Shown: positions 19,205 to 30,107, counted from the first letter of the stretch. The stretch: 64,000 bases of DNA from Lactococcus petauri (GCF_002154895.1 NZ_MUIZ01000005.1:62001-126000), one strand, 5' to 3'. Translations and numbers: made by a program. The notes: generated by a model from the sequence alone, not told the origin.

Positions 19205-19411
19205 ATGGCAATAAAAGTACATATAGATCGAATGCTTGTAGAGCGTGAAATGTCTGTGACTGAACTTTCAGAACGAGTGGGTATCACAATGGCTAACATT
19301 TCTATTTTAAAAAATGGTAAGGCTAAAGCAATACGCTTCTCTACACTTGAAGCACTTTGTAAAGCACTCGACTGTCAACCTAAAGATCTCCTTGAATATC
19401 GAGAAGATTAA
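19205..19411 (+). CDS. Small Cro/C1-type HTH regulator (YozG-like)
   Basis: 68 residues, almost entirely one helix-turn-helix domain: DRMLVEREMSVTELSERVGITMANISILKNGKAKAIRFSTLEALCKAL, with the recognition helix around ITMANISILKNG. It ends QPKDLLEYRED, typical of YozG-type regulators paired with DUF2975 proteins. It has a strong ribosome site (AAAGGAG) and is co-transcribed with the upstream membrane protein. Its target is probably its own operon, but the leaderless promoter shows no obvious palindrome. Confidence 0.88.
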   Translation: MAIKVHIDRMLVEREMSVTELSERVGITMANISILKNGKAKAIRFSTLEALCKALDCQPKDLLEYRED

Positions 19412-19418
19412 TAAATGC

Positions 19419-19440
19419 AAGGAAGCAAGCCCGCTTCCTT
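19419..19440 (+). terminator. Terminator after the DUF2975/HTH operon
   Basis: A perfect 8-bp stem (AAGGAAGC / GCTTCCTT) with a 6-base loop followed by a short T-rich stretch, 7 bases after the HTH gene. Confidence 0.8.
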
Positions 19441-19442
19441 TT

Positions 19443-19509
19443 ATTGACTCATTCAATTTTTTAGCTTGACTTCTATTCTATTTTAGCTTATAATATTGAT
19501 AAATTCAAT
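19443..19509 (+). promoter_or_regulatory. hdiR promoter flanked by two matching palindromic operators
   Basis: The promoter is TTGACT (19466-19471), a 17-bp spacer and TATAAT (19489-19494). Two 15-bp palindromes with identical half-sites ATTGA-N5-TCAAT lie at 19443-19457 (ATTGACTCATTCAAT) and 19495-19509 (ATTGATAAATTCAAT). Their start-to-start distance is 52 bp, close to five helical turns, so they face the same side of the DNA. The second covers the expected transcription start. This fits autorepression by the HTH protein encoded downstream. Confidence 0.8.
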
Positions 19510-19525
19510 AAAAGAGGATGGAAGC

Positions 19526-20299
19526 ATGAATCTAGGACAAACCTTAAAAAAGCTACGTAAAGAACATCAGTTTACTCAAAAAGACATTGCCAAGATGCTT
19601 GACATCACTCAAGGGACTTATGCGCTTTGGGAGAAGAAAACCAGTAATCCTGCTTTAGAAATGATTACTAAACTTGCAGATATTTACAAAACACCTATTG
19701 ATCTTATCCTCAACGAAAATCAAGAGCATTCTCCTTTTATTGAGCTTCTCGATATTTACAAACAGTTAGATACTGAACAGCAAAAGAATGTCTTGAATTT
19801 TTCACAGTTTCTTGCCAGTCAGAAACCACAACCTATTCCTGACTCAGATAATATCATTCCTTTACGTACTTACCGTCGTGAGGAACTATATACGATTGAG
19901 GTAGCTGATGAGCAATTATCTGCTGGTTTTGGTCAGGCTCTGAATGACACCCAAGAGACTTACACCATCTTTACAGATGTACGTCCAGGCCGTTATGACG
20001 GTGCTGCACGCATCAAAGGAGACTCTATGCAACCAGAGTATCCTAACTTCTCTATTGTCACCTTTGTTACGACTGGTTTTGATAGAGATGGCGATATTTA
20101 TGTCATTTCAGAGGGCGGACCCGGAGAAGAACAGCTGTATTGCAAGCAAGTTTTTCGAGACGGAGAAAGTTTCCGCTGTCACTCACTCAACACCGATCCG
20201 CAATACAAGGATTTTTACTTAGATGAAGAAACTTCAAGAATCGTCGGCCCTGTCGTTGATTGTATCGAAGAAATAACCCCCGAATTAATCGAGAACTAA
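19526..20299 (+). CDS. hdiR: HdiR-like XRE/S24 self-cleaving stress repressor
   Basis: 257 residues from ATG 19526 (GAGGATGGAAGC upstream). The N-terminal HTH (about 5-60: LRKEHQFTQKDIAKMLDITQGTYALWEKK) is followed by a linker and a C-terminal LexA-like S24 domain. The predicted cleavage bond is Ala133-Gly134 in LSAGFG. The catalytic Ser is 167 in GDSMQP and the catalytic Lys is 207 in YCKQVF, so all parts of the self-cleavage machinery are present. It resembles lactococcal HdiR, a heat- and DNA-damage-inducible repressor whose cleavage relieves autorepression and which also controls SOS-type genes such as umuC. Paired palindromes at its promoter support autoregulation. Confidence 0.9.
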   Translation: MNLGQTLKKLRKEHQFTQKDIAKMLDITQGTYALWEKKTSNPALEMITKLADIYKTPIDLILNENQEHSPFIELLDIYKQLDTEQQKNVLNFSQFLASQKPQPIPDSDNIIPLRTYRREELYTIEVADEQLSAGFGQALNDTQETYTIFTDVRPGRYDGAARIKGDSMQPEYPNFSIVTFVTTGFDRDGDIYVISEGGPGEEQLYCKQVFRDGESFRCHSLNTDPQYKDFYLDEETSRIVGPVVDCIEEITPELIEN

Positions 20300-20322
20300 G
20301 AATATTATAAAAGAAGGTCACA

Positions 20323-20517
20323 ATGGAATTTATAGAAATTGTTTTAATGTTTGGTGGAATGGGCTTAGGTTTTGCGGCGCTCTATGAAATAGCCCTCTGG
20401 TTCAGTCCTGAGGAGCGAGATTTTCGTAAGACTAAAAAAGTAAAACAAGTTGAAGCTCAAAAATTCATCACTCTGCCAACGGCGATAAAGTTAAAAACTG
20501 GTCAGAAAGTTTCATGA
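20323..20517 (+). CDS. Small membrane protein downstream of hdiR
   Basis: 64 residues with one hydrophobic segment (about 3-28, Gly/Met-rich), then a charged cytoplasmic part (SPEERDFRKTKKVKQVEAQK). A GAAGG ribosome site precedes the ATG. It lies 23 bases after hdiR with no intervening terminator, so it would share HdiR control and damage induction. No family is recognised. Confidence 0.65.
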   Translation: MEFIEIVLMFGGMGLGFAALYEIALWFSPEERDFRKTKKVKQVEAQKFITLPTAIKLKTGQKVS

Positions 20518-20545
20518 AAGAAAGATAAGTGCAGCCTTAGCTCAC

Positions 20546-20594
20546 AAAAAAAAGCCCAAGAAGACTTTGAATAACCTCTTCTTGTGCTTTTTTT
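20546..20594. terminator. Bidirectional terminator between convergent units
   Basis: A long hairpin: A-run plus GC, one mismatch, then CAAGAAGA / TCTTCTTG arms and GC plus a T-run. It is A-rich on the left and T-rich on the right, so it can end both the hdiR operon (plus strand) and the 3D-domain gene (minus strand). Confidence 0.8.
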
Positions 20595-20668
20595 AGTACT
20601 CATAAATGCAAAAGAAAAAGCATACTTAAAGTAGTTTTGAAAGGCTACTGTAGATATGCTTTTGTTTG

Positions 20669-21700
20669 TTAAGCAAGTACATTAATCTGAATTGTTTTAC
20701 GACCCCAAGCTTGCGCTTGAGCTGTTGTTGGAAGGTGAACATCAATAATATTTCCCTTGATAGCTCCTCCTGTATCACCTGCAATAGCAATGCCATAACC
20801 TGGGACTTCAACCATCTTTCCTAAGGGAATGACAGAAGGATCTACAGCAATACACATTGGATTTTGGTGCAAGTTAATCCCTGTAGCTGTGATAAAACCT
20901 AAGCCGTTATCTGAGGAGTAAGCTGTAGCCGAAACAGTCAAGGAAGTTCCACCATCACTACTCGGAGCTGTAATCGTCGTATCTTTAGGCTCCGAAACTT
21001 GAGGTGCTTCATTTTTCTTTGAAGCCAACGGCTCTATTTTAGGCTGATCTGCATTCTCGTCTACTGTTGTATCTTTAGCCATTTCTGCTTTGGCTTTCAT
21101 CTCCTCCAGTATGTTTTGGTTATCAGCCATTTTATTTTTTAGGGTATGAATACTCTCTTCAAGGTTCTCCGCTTGCTCTTGGTAGTCTGCCTGAGCAGTT
21201 TTTAACTCATCTTTGGTTTGCATAAGTGAGCTTTGCATTGTTTCCAAATTTTTCTGCGTGTCAACTAAGTCCTTAGCTTGCGCATCCTCAGCTCTTAATA
21301 TCACACTCAGGTTTGTCCAAGCCTGTATTGCTTCATGAAAATCATTAGCATTCAATACTACATTAAGAACAGAAGCTGAAGCTCCACCGTGAGCTTGCAT
21401 GGCACGCATTTGCTTCGCTACTGTTTCTTTTAAAGAATTGTATTTTCCCTCAGTTCTTTCAATTTCTTGATTCAGACTTGCAATCTTTTCTTGCGTTGTT
21501 TTTAGCTTATTTTGCGAATCAGTTGCTTTTGCGTAGATAGCATTTGTCTGAGAAAGTTCTGAGTTGAGCTGTTGTTGAAAGTTCTCGATATCTTTATTAA
21601 TCGTACTTTCGTCAGCTTTAGCAACTTGTAGGCCCATTGTCAGCATTCCGACTGACAGTCCAAGTAAAGTTGCACCTTTTTTCCAATTGTTCTTTTTCAT
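20669..21700 (-). CDS. Secreted coiled-coil protein with C-terminal 3D domain
   Basis: 343 residues. A signal peptide (MKKNNWKKGATLLGLSVGMLTMGLQVAKA, cleavage after about residue 29) is followed by a long coiled coil (about 31-205) of the CwlO/PcsB N-terminal type, an acidic and Ser/Thr-rich linker (about 206-250), and a 3D domain (about 251-343). The 3D domain shows SATAYSSDNGLGFITATG, AVDPSVIPLGKMVEVPGYG, AGDTGGAIKGNIIDVHLPT and a C-terminal Trp, with the three conserved aspartates that name it. This domain occurs in MltA-like and Rpf/YabE-type peptidoglycan hydrolases, so a cell-wall remodelling role is likely. No CHAP or NlpC domain is present. The ATG lies 8 nt after an extended -10 box without a ribosome site. 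Confidence 0.85.
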   Translation of the reverse strand: MKKNNWKKGATLLGLSVGMLTMGLQVAKADESTINKDIENFQQQLNSELSQTNAIYAKATDSQNKLKTTQEKIASLNQEIERTEGKYNSLKETVAKQMRAMQAHGGASASVLNVVLNANDFHEAIQAWTNLSVILRAEDAQAKDLVDTQKNLETMQSSLMQTKDELKTAQADYQEQAENLEESIHTLKNKMADNQNILEEMKAKAEMAKDTTVDENADQPKIEPLASKKNEAPQVSEPKDTTITAPSSDGGTSLTVSATAYSSDNGLGFITATGINLHQNPMCIAVDPSVIPLGKMVEVPGYGIAIAGDTGGAIKGNIIDVHLPTTAQAQAWGRKTIQINVLA

Positions 21701-21708
21701 ATTTTACT

Positions 21709-21717
21709 ATTTTAACA
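21709..21717 (-). promoter_or_regulatory. Extended -10 box 8 nt before the 3D-domain gene
   Basis: TGTTAAAAT on the minus strand (TG-n-TAAAAT) ends 8 nt before the ATG. The predicted 5' untranslated region is only one or two bases. Confidence 0.65.
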
Positions 21718-21825
21718 CAAAAAGAACGCAGGTTGATGTCAAATACATTACACAGAGACATACAAACTTAATGTAAACCGCTTTTATTAATACTTTATCT
21801 CTTGACTTTTTTTAAAACTCATAAT

Positions 21826-21856
21826 AAAAACCTTAGAATATACTTCTAAGGTTTTT
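21826..21856 (-). terminator. Terminator after pheT
   Basis: A perfect 13-bp inverted repeat (AAAAACCTTAGAA / TTCTAAGGTTTTT) with a 5-base loop, starting 3 bases past the pheT stop codon. Confidence 0.88.
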
Positions 21857-21859
21857 CAT

Positions 21860-24268
21860 TTAACGGATTTCAACCGCTAAAGTTTCTACAAGATTTTTCG
21901 TGATTTTTGCCATTGCTTTTGCAATTTCTTCTTCTGTCATTGTCTTTTCACGACTTTGGAAAGTTAAGCTATAAGCCATTGATTTCTTACCTTCTGGTAA
22001 GTTTTCACCTTGATAAATATCAAAGAGCTCAACTTTGCTTAATGTTTTAACTTTACTTGAAGTGATTGTTTCTACGATTTCAGCATGTGTTTTCTCTGCA
22101 TCAACTAGCATCGCAATGTCACGATGCACAGCTTGAACTTTTGGAATTTCCACAAAGACTGTCTGCGCTGGTGCAAGCTCAAGCATTGCATCCAAGTCCA
22201 GTGAAGCCACATAAGTTTCTTTCACATCATAAGCTTTTGCTGTTGCAGGATGAACTTGCCCAACGAAACCAACTTGACGGTCACCTAAAAGAATACGTGC
22301 AGTACGCCCTGGGTGCATTTCTTTGACTTCGGAATAAGCTTCAAAAGCAAGGTTGTCATAACCTGCTAAGAGTTGTTCAACAATAGCTTTTGCATAATAA
22401 AAGTCCACAGCTACAGCATCAGAACTGTAGGTTTTGTCTTCTACATTTCCAGAAATAGCAAAGGCAAGATGTGGAATTTCAAGAGGACGTGTATCTTCAG
22501 AATCTGTCGCTACAAAAATATTGCCTACTTCATAAATTGCAACATCTGCATTTTTGCGGTTTTGATTGTAATTAACAATATCTAAGAGACCCGGAATTTG
22601 ACTGCCACGTAAGGTTTGACGATCTTCTGTCATGGGTAATATCAACGATGTTGTTGGCCCTTGTTTTTCTACAAATTCTTGCGCTTTTTCTGCTGTGGTT
22701 AAAGAATAACCAATAACTTCTGAAAGTCCTGCCGCTTCAACGTTTGTGCGTACCTTGCGACGTAATTTTTGCATGGCAGTTAATTCACCTGCTGTCGCAC
22801 CTGAAGGTAGAGTACTAGGTAAATTATCATAGCCATAAATACGAGCTACTTCTTCCACGATATCGGCTTCAATCTTGATATCCCAACGGCGTGAAGGAAT
22901 TTGAATATTAAATTGTCCTTCTTTTTCTTGTGTTTCAAAACCAAGTTGCGCTAAAATCGCAAGTACTTCTGCATCTTCAAGTGATGTTCCTAAAGCCGCA
23001 TTGATACGGCCCAAAGTAATGTTAACTTCTTGAAGCTTGGGCATGAAGTCATTTGACTCTACCACACCTGAGAGAATCTCTCCACCAGCCAGTTCTTGAA
23101 TCATGGCTGCTGCAAAGTCTAGTGCTTCACGTACGGTACCTTGGTTGATTCCTTTTTCAAAACGGCTTGAAGATTCTGAACGTAAGGCAAACTTATGTGA
23201 AGTTTTACGGATTGAAGTGCCGTTGAAAAGTGCAGCTTCTAAAGCTACTGTGACTGTTTGATCAGTAATTTCACTGTCAAAGCTACCCATGACACCTCCA
23301 AGAGCTACCGGTTGTCCATTAGCTGTAATTACGATATCCTCAGGACTAAGTTCACGCTCTTGCTCGTCGAGAGTAACGATCTTCTCTCCTTGATCCGCCT
23401 GACGCACCACAATTTCATCTGCACCAAACTTATCAAAATCAAAAGCATGAAGCGGTTGGCCGTAGTACATCAAAACATAGTTGGTTACGTCAACGACATT
23501 ATTAATGGGGCGAATACCAGCATTCATCAAGGTATTTTGTAGCCAAAGTGGTGATGGAGCAATTTTGACATTTTCAATCATACGAATTTTGTAAGTCGGA
23601 ACTTGTTCTGTACTTGTTTCCACTTTTACAGCTACCTTGTCAGCCGCTTTTTTGGCTACTTCGGTTACCGTTTTTTCTTCAAAGTTGACTGTTTTACCAT
23701 AGATAGCTGCTACTTCATAAGCAACACCACGCATTGACATTGCATCAGCACGGTTGGCCAAGATATCGGGTTCGATAATTTCATCATCTAAGTCAAGATA
23801 TGGCAAGATACTGTCACCAATCACTGCATCTTCAGGTAAAATATAGATACCATCTTCATGCTTCATTGGATTAACAGATTCAGGAATACCAATTTCATCA
23901 AGTGCACACAGCATTCCTAAGGAAACGATACCACGGATTTTTCCTTTTTTGATTTTATAGTTATCCGCGATACGTGCACCCACAAGTGCTGTAATGACTT
24001 TAATTCCAGCTTTGACATTTGGAGCACCACAGACGATTTGGAGCGGTTCTTCTTCACCAACATCAACTTGGCAAATATGTAGATGTGTTTCAGGTACATC
24101 TTCACAAGTCAAGACTTGACCGACAACAATTTTTGACAAACCTTGTCCTGGTACAGTTACACCTTCAATTTCAATACCTGAAAGTGACATTTTTTCTGCC
24201 AAATCAGCAACAGGAACATCATCAAGACCGTTGACTAATTTTTTTAACCATTTATATGATACTAACAT
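21860..24268 (-). CDS. pheT: Phenylalanyl-tRNA synthetase beta subunit
   Basis: 802-residue beta chain of the alpha2beta2 enzyme that charges tRNA-Phe. Order: an N-terminal tRNA-binding (EMAP-like) domain (about 40-150), the B3/B4 editing domain (about 210-385), B5 (about 405-475, with QIPSRRWDIKIEADIVEEVARIYGYDNLP), the inactive catalytic-like core, and the FDX-ACB anticodon-binding domain (about 708-801, PKVQAVHRDIAMLVD). Length and order are normal. It lies 48 bases after pheS and is under the same T-box. Confidence 0.97.
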   Translation of the reverse strand: MLVSYKWLKKLVNGLDDVPVADLAEKMSLSGIEIEGVTVPGQGLSKIVVGQVLTCEDVPETHLHICQVDVGEEEPLQIVCGAPNVKAGIKVITALVGARIADNYKIKKGKIRGIVSLGMLCALDEIGIPESVNPMKHEDGIYILPEDAVIGDSILPYLDLDDEIIEPDILANRADAMSMRGVAYEVAAIYGKTVNFEEKTVTEVAKKAADKVAVKVETSTEQVPTYKIRMIENVKIAPSPLWLQNTLMNAGIRPINNVVDVTNYVLMYYGQPLHAFDFDKFGADEIVVRQADQGEKIVTLDEQERELSPEDIVITANGQPVALGGVMGSFDSEITDQTVTVALEAALFNGTSIRKTSHKFALRSESSSRFEKGINQGTVREALDFAAAMIQELAGGEILSGVVESNDFMPKLQEVNITLGRINAALGTSLEDAEVLAILAQLGFETQEKEGQFNIQIPSRRWDIKIEADIVEEVARIYGYDNLPSTLPSGATAGELTAMQKLRRKVRTNVEAAGLSEVIGYSLTTAEKAQEFVEKQGPTTSLILPMTEDRQTLRGSQIPGLLDIVNYNQNRKNADVAIYEVGNIFVATDSEDTRPLEIPHLAFAISGNVEDKTYSSDAVAVDFYYAKAIVEQLLAGYDNLAFEAYSEVKEMHPGRTARILLGDRQVGFVGQVHPATAKAYDVKETYVASLDLDAMLELAPAQTVFVEIPKVQAVHRDIAMLVDAEKTHAEIVETITSSKVKTLSKVELFDIYQGENLPEGKKSMAYSLTFQSREKTMTEEEIAKAMAKITKNLVETLAVEIR

Positions 24269-24316
24269 TTTATTTTTCCTTTTATTCCGTTTTCTTTTAT
24301 GTCTTTACTTCTGAAA

Positions 24317-25357
24317 TTATTTTCCGAATTGTTCTAAGAAACGTAAGTCACCTTGATAGAAGCCACGAATATCGTTGATACCATAGCGGAGCATTGCGAT
24401 ACGTTCTTGTCCCATACCAAAAGCAAAACCAGAATATTCCTTGCTGTCGATACCACTCATTTCTAAAACGTTAGGATGAACCATACCCGCACCGAGAATT
24501 TCAATCCAGCCAGTATATTTGCAGACATTACATCCCTTGCCGCCACATTTGAAGCAGCTTACATCGACCTCAACAGAAGGTTCCGTAAATGGGAAGTAAG
24601 AAGGACGTAGACGAATCTCACGGTCAGCACCAAACATTTTTTGAATGACAAGTTCAAGCGTACCTTTAAGATCGGCCATCGTAATGTTTTTATCCACAAC
24701 TAAGCCTTCAACTTGATGGAATTGGTGGCTGTGAGTAGCATCATCCGTATCACGGCGGTAAACGCGACCTGGAGCAATCATGCGTAAACCACCTTTACTA
24801 AAGTCATGTTGGTCCATCGTGCGCGCTTGCATTGGCGATGTATGTGTGCGTAATAATACCTCGTTTGTTACATAGAAAGTATCTTGCATATCACGCGCGG
24901 GATGATCTTTAGGCAAATTCATACGCTCAAAGTTATAATGATCCGTTTCGACTTCATAGCCGTCAACAATCTCATAACCCATACCTAAGAAAATTTCCTC
25001 AATCTCTTCTGCTGTTTGAGTCAAAATATGACGCGCACCTTTTTTAGATGCATGACCGGGTAAAGTCACGTCTAAAGTTTCAGAATTTAAGGCTGCATTC
25101 ATGGCTGCTGCTTCAAGCTCTGCTTTTTTCTCCTCAAGTTTCGCTCCGAATTCGTCACGGAAGGCATTAGCTAGAGCACCGATAACTGGACGTTCTTCAT
25201 TTGTTAGGTCTTTCATCCCTTTGAGGATTTCTGTCAGCTCACCTTTTTTACCCATGATTGCTGTTCGCAAATCATTCAGCATTCTTTCTTCAACAGCTGC
25301 TGTTAAATTATTCAAAGCTTGTTCACGTAAAGCTTCAATTTTTTCTTGTAAATTCAT
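24317..25357 (-). CDS. pheS: Phenylalanyl-tRNA synthetase alpha subunit
   Basis: 346-residue catalytic subunit. An N-terminal coiled coil (1-90) is followed by the class II core: TSPMQARTM (about 173-181), [22 protein letters not shown] (motif 2, about 203-224) and [18 protein letters not shown] (motif 3, about 309-326). [18 protein letters not shown] cysteine cluster is present, as in many Gram-positive versions. It is first in the pheS-pheT operon, behind a T-box leader. Confidence 0.97.
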   Translation of the reverse strand: MNLQEKIEALREQALNNLTAAVEERMLNDLRTAIMGKKGELTEILKGMKDLTNEERPVIGALANAFRDEFGAKLEEKKAELEAAAMNAALNSETLDVTLPGHASKKGARHILTQTAEEIEEIFLGMGYEIVDGYEVETDHYNFERMNLPKDHPARDMQDTFYVTNEVLLRTHTSPMQARTMDQHDFSKGGLRMIAPGRVYRRDTDDATHSHQFHQVEGLVVDKNITMADLKGTLELVIQKMFGADREIRLRPSYFPFTEPSVEVDVSCFKCGGKGCNVCKYTGWIEILGAGMVHPNVLEMSGIDSKEYSGFAFGMGQERIAMLRYGINDIRGFYQGDLRFLEQFGK

Positions 25358-25387
25358 TTTTTCTCCTAATACCTTCTAACCGTGTTG

Positions 25388-25600
25388 ACAAAAAAACCAC
25401 GATTTCGACCCCTACACAAAGGAGCGAAAACCGCGGTACCATCCTATTTTATCACTTAATTAAAGACTATTTTAAATTAGAACGAGGTGAACTTCAATAA
25501 CTTTTCCGTGTGATGATTTGCAGTCGACGACATCACTCCCTTAAACGTTCCAGTAACCTACTCTTCTCATTCTTTATATGTTCTTATTTTAGCAGATTTA
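25388..25600 (-). promoter_or_regulatory. T-box riboswitch leader of pheST
   Basis: The minus strand carries the T-box core AGGATGGTACCGCGG (25431-25445). A terminator built on ACC-CG-TTTCG / CGAAA-CG-GGT (about 25397-25437) follows and ends in a T-run (25390-25396). Upstream to about 25600 the leader contains GAGTAGGT and further stems. The effector is inferred to be uncharged tRNA-Phe from the downstream genes. It fills most of the stretch between pheS and the small frameshifted gene. Confidence 0.88.
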
Positions 25601-25667
25601 TCTCATTTGTCAATGGTTATCGCTGCCTTAAGCATTTTCCACAATTATTAACAATTTCAAAGAATTA

Positions 25668-25936
25668 TTACTTCTTGATTTTAAGGATATACCCCTTACG
25701 CCTATTGATTTCTTTTTCTTCTACTTCTGTTTCTGGTGGCAGATTGAAAGCTGGCGGACATAGGTGGGATAGACTACGGCATTTCCTGAAAACATCCCAT
25801 CTTCAATCGTTTTTACTACTGCAGCATCCGTTTCAAAAGCCGTACGGAGCCATTTTTTCACGACTATAAACATAGCAATAAGTATTTGGACAAAACTCAG
25901 GCTCACAAACAGCACTACTCTTATTCTCTTTTTCAA
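25668..25936 (-). pseudogene. Small membrane-anchored protein gene with an apparent one-base frameshift
   Basis: The reading starts at TTG 25934-25936 with a strong GGAGG site nine bases upstream and encodes a basic N-terminus, one hydrophobic helix (about 5-27) and an exposed part ending NAVVYPTYV (about residue 60). In that frame it then stops at 25721 after the unpromising tail RQLSICHQKQK. Reading one base back at the GTCCG codon junction continues as PPAFNLPPETEVEEKEINRR and on to a stop at 25668, a far more protein-like C-terminus. The simplest explanation is loss of one C, giving a truncated product of 71 residues instead of about 90. No classic slippery heptamer is present. The family is not recognised. 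Confidence 0.6.
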
Positions 25937-26003
25937 TAATATTCTCCTCCAAAAATCAATAATTAATTTTTAGCAACTAATACGAGAAAAAAGGCACCAA
26001 AAA

Positions 26004-26027
26004 AAGCAATCAACTCAATGATTGCTT
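26004..26027 (-). terminator. Terminator after purA
   Basis: A perfect 9-bp stem (AAGCAATCA / TGATTGCTT) with a 6-base loop, followed on the minus strand by a T-run. It lies 19 bases past the purA stop codon. Confidence 0.83.
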
Positions 26028-26045
26028 GCTCTTAGATTTATTTCC

Positions 26046-27511
<1,466 letters not shown>

Positions 27512-27624
27512 ATCTAACTTTATTTCTATTTTTTCTAATAATCTTACTTTTTTGACTACCTTCGTTCTCGTTATAAAACATCAGTGTCAAAATAAAATCC
27601 TAACAATCCATGACGTTAAAAATA

Positions 27625-27633
27625 TGTTAAAAT
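27625..27633 (+). promoter_or_regulatory. Extended -10 box before hslO
   Basis: TGTTAAAAT (TG-n-TAAAAT) ends 10 nt before the hslO ATG, which predicts a 5' untranslated region of about four bases. Confidence 0.6.
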
Positions 27634-27643
27634 AGAAGAAGTT

Positions 27644-28528
27644 ATGACTGATAAAATATTAAAATCCATTTCAAAAAATGGTCACTTTCGTGCTTTTGCT
27701 CTTGATTCAACATTAACTGTCCGTGAAGCTCAGGAACGTCATCAAACGATGCCTACTTCTACTGTTGCCCTTGGTCGTACCTTGATTGCTGCCCAAATTT
27801 TAGGCGCTAATGAAAAAGGGGACAGTAAAATTACGGTCAAAATCTTGGGTGATGGTGCTATGGGTGCAATTGTTGCCGTAGCAGACGCTAAAGGAAATGT
27901 TAAAGGTTATGTTCAAAACAAAGATTTAGACTATAAAAAAGCTTCGACAGGAGAAGTACTTGTTGCTCCTTTCATTGGCAATGGCTTCTTTGTCGTCATT
28001 AAAGATATGGGACTTCGTCAACCTTATACAGGCCAAACTGATTTAATTACTGGAGAAATTGGGGAAGATCTGGCCTGGTATTTTCTCTCTAGTGAGCAAA
28101 CACCTTCTTCTGTTGGTTTAAATGTCTTGCTCAATGATGGGGAGGACAGTGTTAAAATCGCAGGGGGATTTATGCTCCAAGCCTTGCCCGATGCAACTGA
28201 TGATGAAATCACACTAATGGAAAAAAATATTAAAGCAATGCCAAGTATTTCGGAAATGCTTTTAAAAGAAAATCCGCTCGAAGCCATGCTTGCTGCACTT
28301 TATGGTGAGCTTGAATATACGATTCTAGCTGAATCACCCTTAGCCTTCGAATGTGACTGTTCAAAGGATCGATTTGCTGAAGGATTGCAAAGCCTCGGTA
28401 GTCAAGCACTCACCGAAATTATCGAAGAAGATCATGGGGCTGAAGTCCTCTGCCAATTTTGCGGACGCAAATATGAATTTACAGAAAAAGAACTCAATGA
28501 TTTAATCTTGGGAGCTGCTCAAAAATGA
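27644..28528 (+). CDS. hslO: Hsp33 redox-regulated chaperone
   Basis: 294-residue holdase chaperone that is activated when its zinc-bound cysteines are oxidised. The C-terminal redox switch is visible as [10 protein letters not shown] (about 244-253) and [10 protein letters not shown] (about 276-285), giving the four zinc ligands. The N-terminal domain has [23 protein letters not shown]. Length is normal. The stop overlaps the clcA start by 4 bases (ATGA), so the two are translationally coupled. The start codon has no clear ribosome site and lies just after the -10 box. Confidence 0.95.
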   Translation: MTDKILKSISKNGHFRAFALDSTLTVREAQERHQTMPTSTVALGRTLIAAQILGANEKGDSKITVKILGDGAMGAIVAVADAKGNVKGYVQNKDLDYKKASTGEVLVAPFIGNGFFVVIKDMGLRQPYTGQTDLITGEIGEDLAWYFLSSEQTPSSVGLNVLLNDGEDSVKIAGGFMLQALPDATDDEITLMEKNIKAMPSISEMLLKENPLEAMLAALYGELEYTILAESPLAFECDCSKDRFAEGLQSLGSQALTEIIEEDHGAEVLCQFCGRKYEFTEKELNDLILGAAQK

Positions 28529-30069
28529 GACTATTGATTAAAGATCTTTCACAATCGTCAAACAAAAATATAGGTTTAATTTTTTTAAGTCTATTGGTTG
28601 GACTGGCAGCTGGCTTCTTAGCCAGCTTTTATCGTTTGGCCCTTTCTCTAGCTGAAAAATTAGGTGCTGTTCTCTACCATCAAGCCAGTATTCATCTTAT
28701 TTATGGGCTTTTCCTCCTTCCCACATTGCTTCTCCTTGTCTTTATTGTCAGTACCTTGATGAAAAAATACCCTATGTCGACTGGTAGCGGAATCCCTCAA
28801 GTTAAAGGGCAATTGCTGGGCTACTTTAAACCAGACTGGTTTTCAACGGCTTGGGCTAAGTTTGTCGGAGGAACACTGGCCATGTTTGCTGGGTTATCCT
28901 TAGGTCGTGAAGGACCGTCAATCCAGCTCGGGGCTGCGATGGGACAAGCCTTTGGTCAAAGATTTTCCTCTACTGAGCGACACCAACGTTTGTTGATTGC
29001 TTCGGGAGCTTCCGCTGGTTTATCTGCTGCTTTTAATGCACCGCTTTCGGGAATCATGTTTACGCTTGAAGAAGTATTCAAATACTTCTCACCTTTGATA
29101 TTATTAACTTGTATGAGCTCTGCTATTATGGCTGATGCCGTTTCGCGTATTATTTTTGGTCCAGCCAGTATCTTTGATTTCCAAATCGTGAGCAGCTTTC
29201 CCCTCTCAGATTATTGGCTACTCTTACTTTTAGGTATCCTTATGGGAATTTTTGGTGCAGTTTATAATGCTGCTCTTCTAAAGAGTCAAAGCCTCATGAA
29301 GGGGAAGATAAAAAGTCCTTTTCTTCGTGTCTTGTTCAGTTTTGCTGCTTCTGCTCTTGTCGCACTCTTCTTTCCACTAATCAGCGGCAGTGGTCACCAG
29401 TTGATTGACCAATTGACGCTTACCTGGGGACTTGCCTTTCTCTGTCTGGTCTTTGCTGCAAAGTTTTTGATTTCCCTCATCAGCTATGCTTCAGGTGTTC
29501 CCGGAGGAATATTCTTCCCCCTCTTAGTACTCGGTGCTAGTCTTGGTAGCATTTTTGCTACAACAGTCATTCCTCTCTTGCATTTGTCACCCAATCTTTT
29601 CCCAAATTTTATTATTTTAGCGATGGCTGCAACTTTTACTGCTATCGTTCGTGCACCAATGACTGGAATTCTCCTTTTAGTTGAGATGACAGGTTCCTTT
29701 GATCATTTATTACCTCTGGCTTTTGTTTCTCTAATTTCCTATCTTGTGGCCGAGCTTTTACACTCTGAGCCAATCTACCACTCATTACTCCACAATCTAC
29801 TTACTGTTGATTCGGAAATAGCTACTGAAAAAGAAGGTCATATTATGATTGAAGCCTTGGTACAGTTTGATTCGGAAGCTGACCATCAACCGGTTCAAAA
29901 TCTCCATCTTCCTAAAGATAGTCTTCTGATTGCTATTCAAAGAAATGGTGAAAAAATTATTCCACGAGGAGATACACTACTCCATGCTGGAGATGTTGCA
30001 ACCTTTTTAACCACTCAAGCTCAGGAAGTTTCTGTACGCCAAAAAATAAAGCACTTATTTACCGATTAA
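28525..30069 (+). CDS. clcA: ClC-family chloride channel/antiporter with TrkA-C domain
   Basis: 514-residue membrane protein. The ClC selectivity motifs are present: GSGIPQVKG (about 89-97), [11 protein letters not shown] (about 127-137, with the gating Glu) and [15 protein letters not shown] (about 324-338). The C-terminal roughly 80 residues form a soluble TrkA-C (RCK-C) domain ([34 protein letters not shown]). It moves chloride, probably in exchange for protons, and could take part in acid tolerance. It is coupled to hslO by overlapping stop and start codons and is followed by a terminator. Confidence 0.93.
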   Translation: MRLLIKDLSQSSNKNIGLIFLSLLVGLAAGFLASFYRLALSLAEKLGAVLYHQASIHLIYGLFLLPTLLLLVFIVSTLMKKYPMSTGSGIPQVKGQLLGYFKPDWFSTAWAKFVGGTLAMFAGLSLGREGPSIQLGAAMGQAFGQRFSSTERHQRLLIASGASAGLSAAFNAPLSGIMFTLEEVFKYFSPLILLTCMSSAIMADAVSRIIFGPASIFDFQIVSSFPLSDYWLLLLLGILMGIFGAVYNAALLKSQSLMKGKIKSPFLRVLFSFAASALVALFFPLISGSGHQLIDQLTLTWGLAFLCLVFAAKFLISLISYASGVPGGIFFPLLVLGASLGSIFATTVIPLLHLSPNLFPNFIILAMAATFTAIVRAPMTGILLLVEMTGSFDHLLPLAFVSLISYLVAELLHSEPIYHSLLHNLLTVDSEIATEKEGHIMIEALVQFDSEADHQPVQNLHLPKDSLLIAIQRNGEKIIPRGDTLLHAGDVATFLTTQAQEVSVRQKIKHLFTD

Positions 30070-30073
30070 GCTA

Positions 30074-30107
30074 AAAAACCTTCGTTTATTTATCTACGAA
30101 GGTTTTT
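30074..30107 (+). terminator. Terminator after clcA
   Basis: A perfect 12-bp inverted repeat (AAAAACCTTCGT / ACGAAGGTTTTT) with a 10-base loop, five bases past the clcA stop codon. Confidence 0.88.

Noticed and set aside
25721-25763. Programmed ribosomal frameshift in the small gene
   Set aside because: No slippery heptamer or stimulating stem is visible at the shift point; a one-base loss is simpler.
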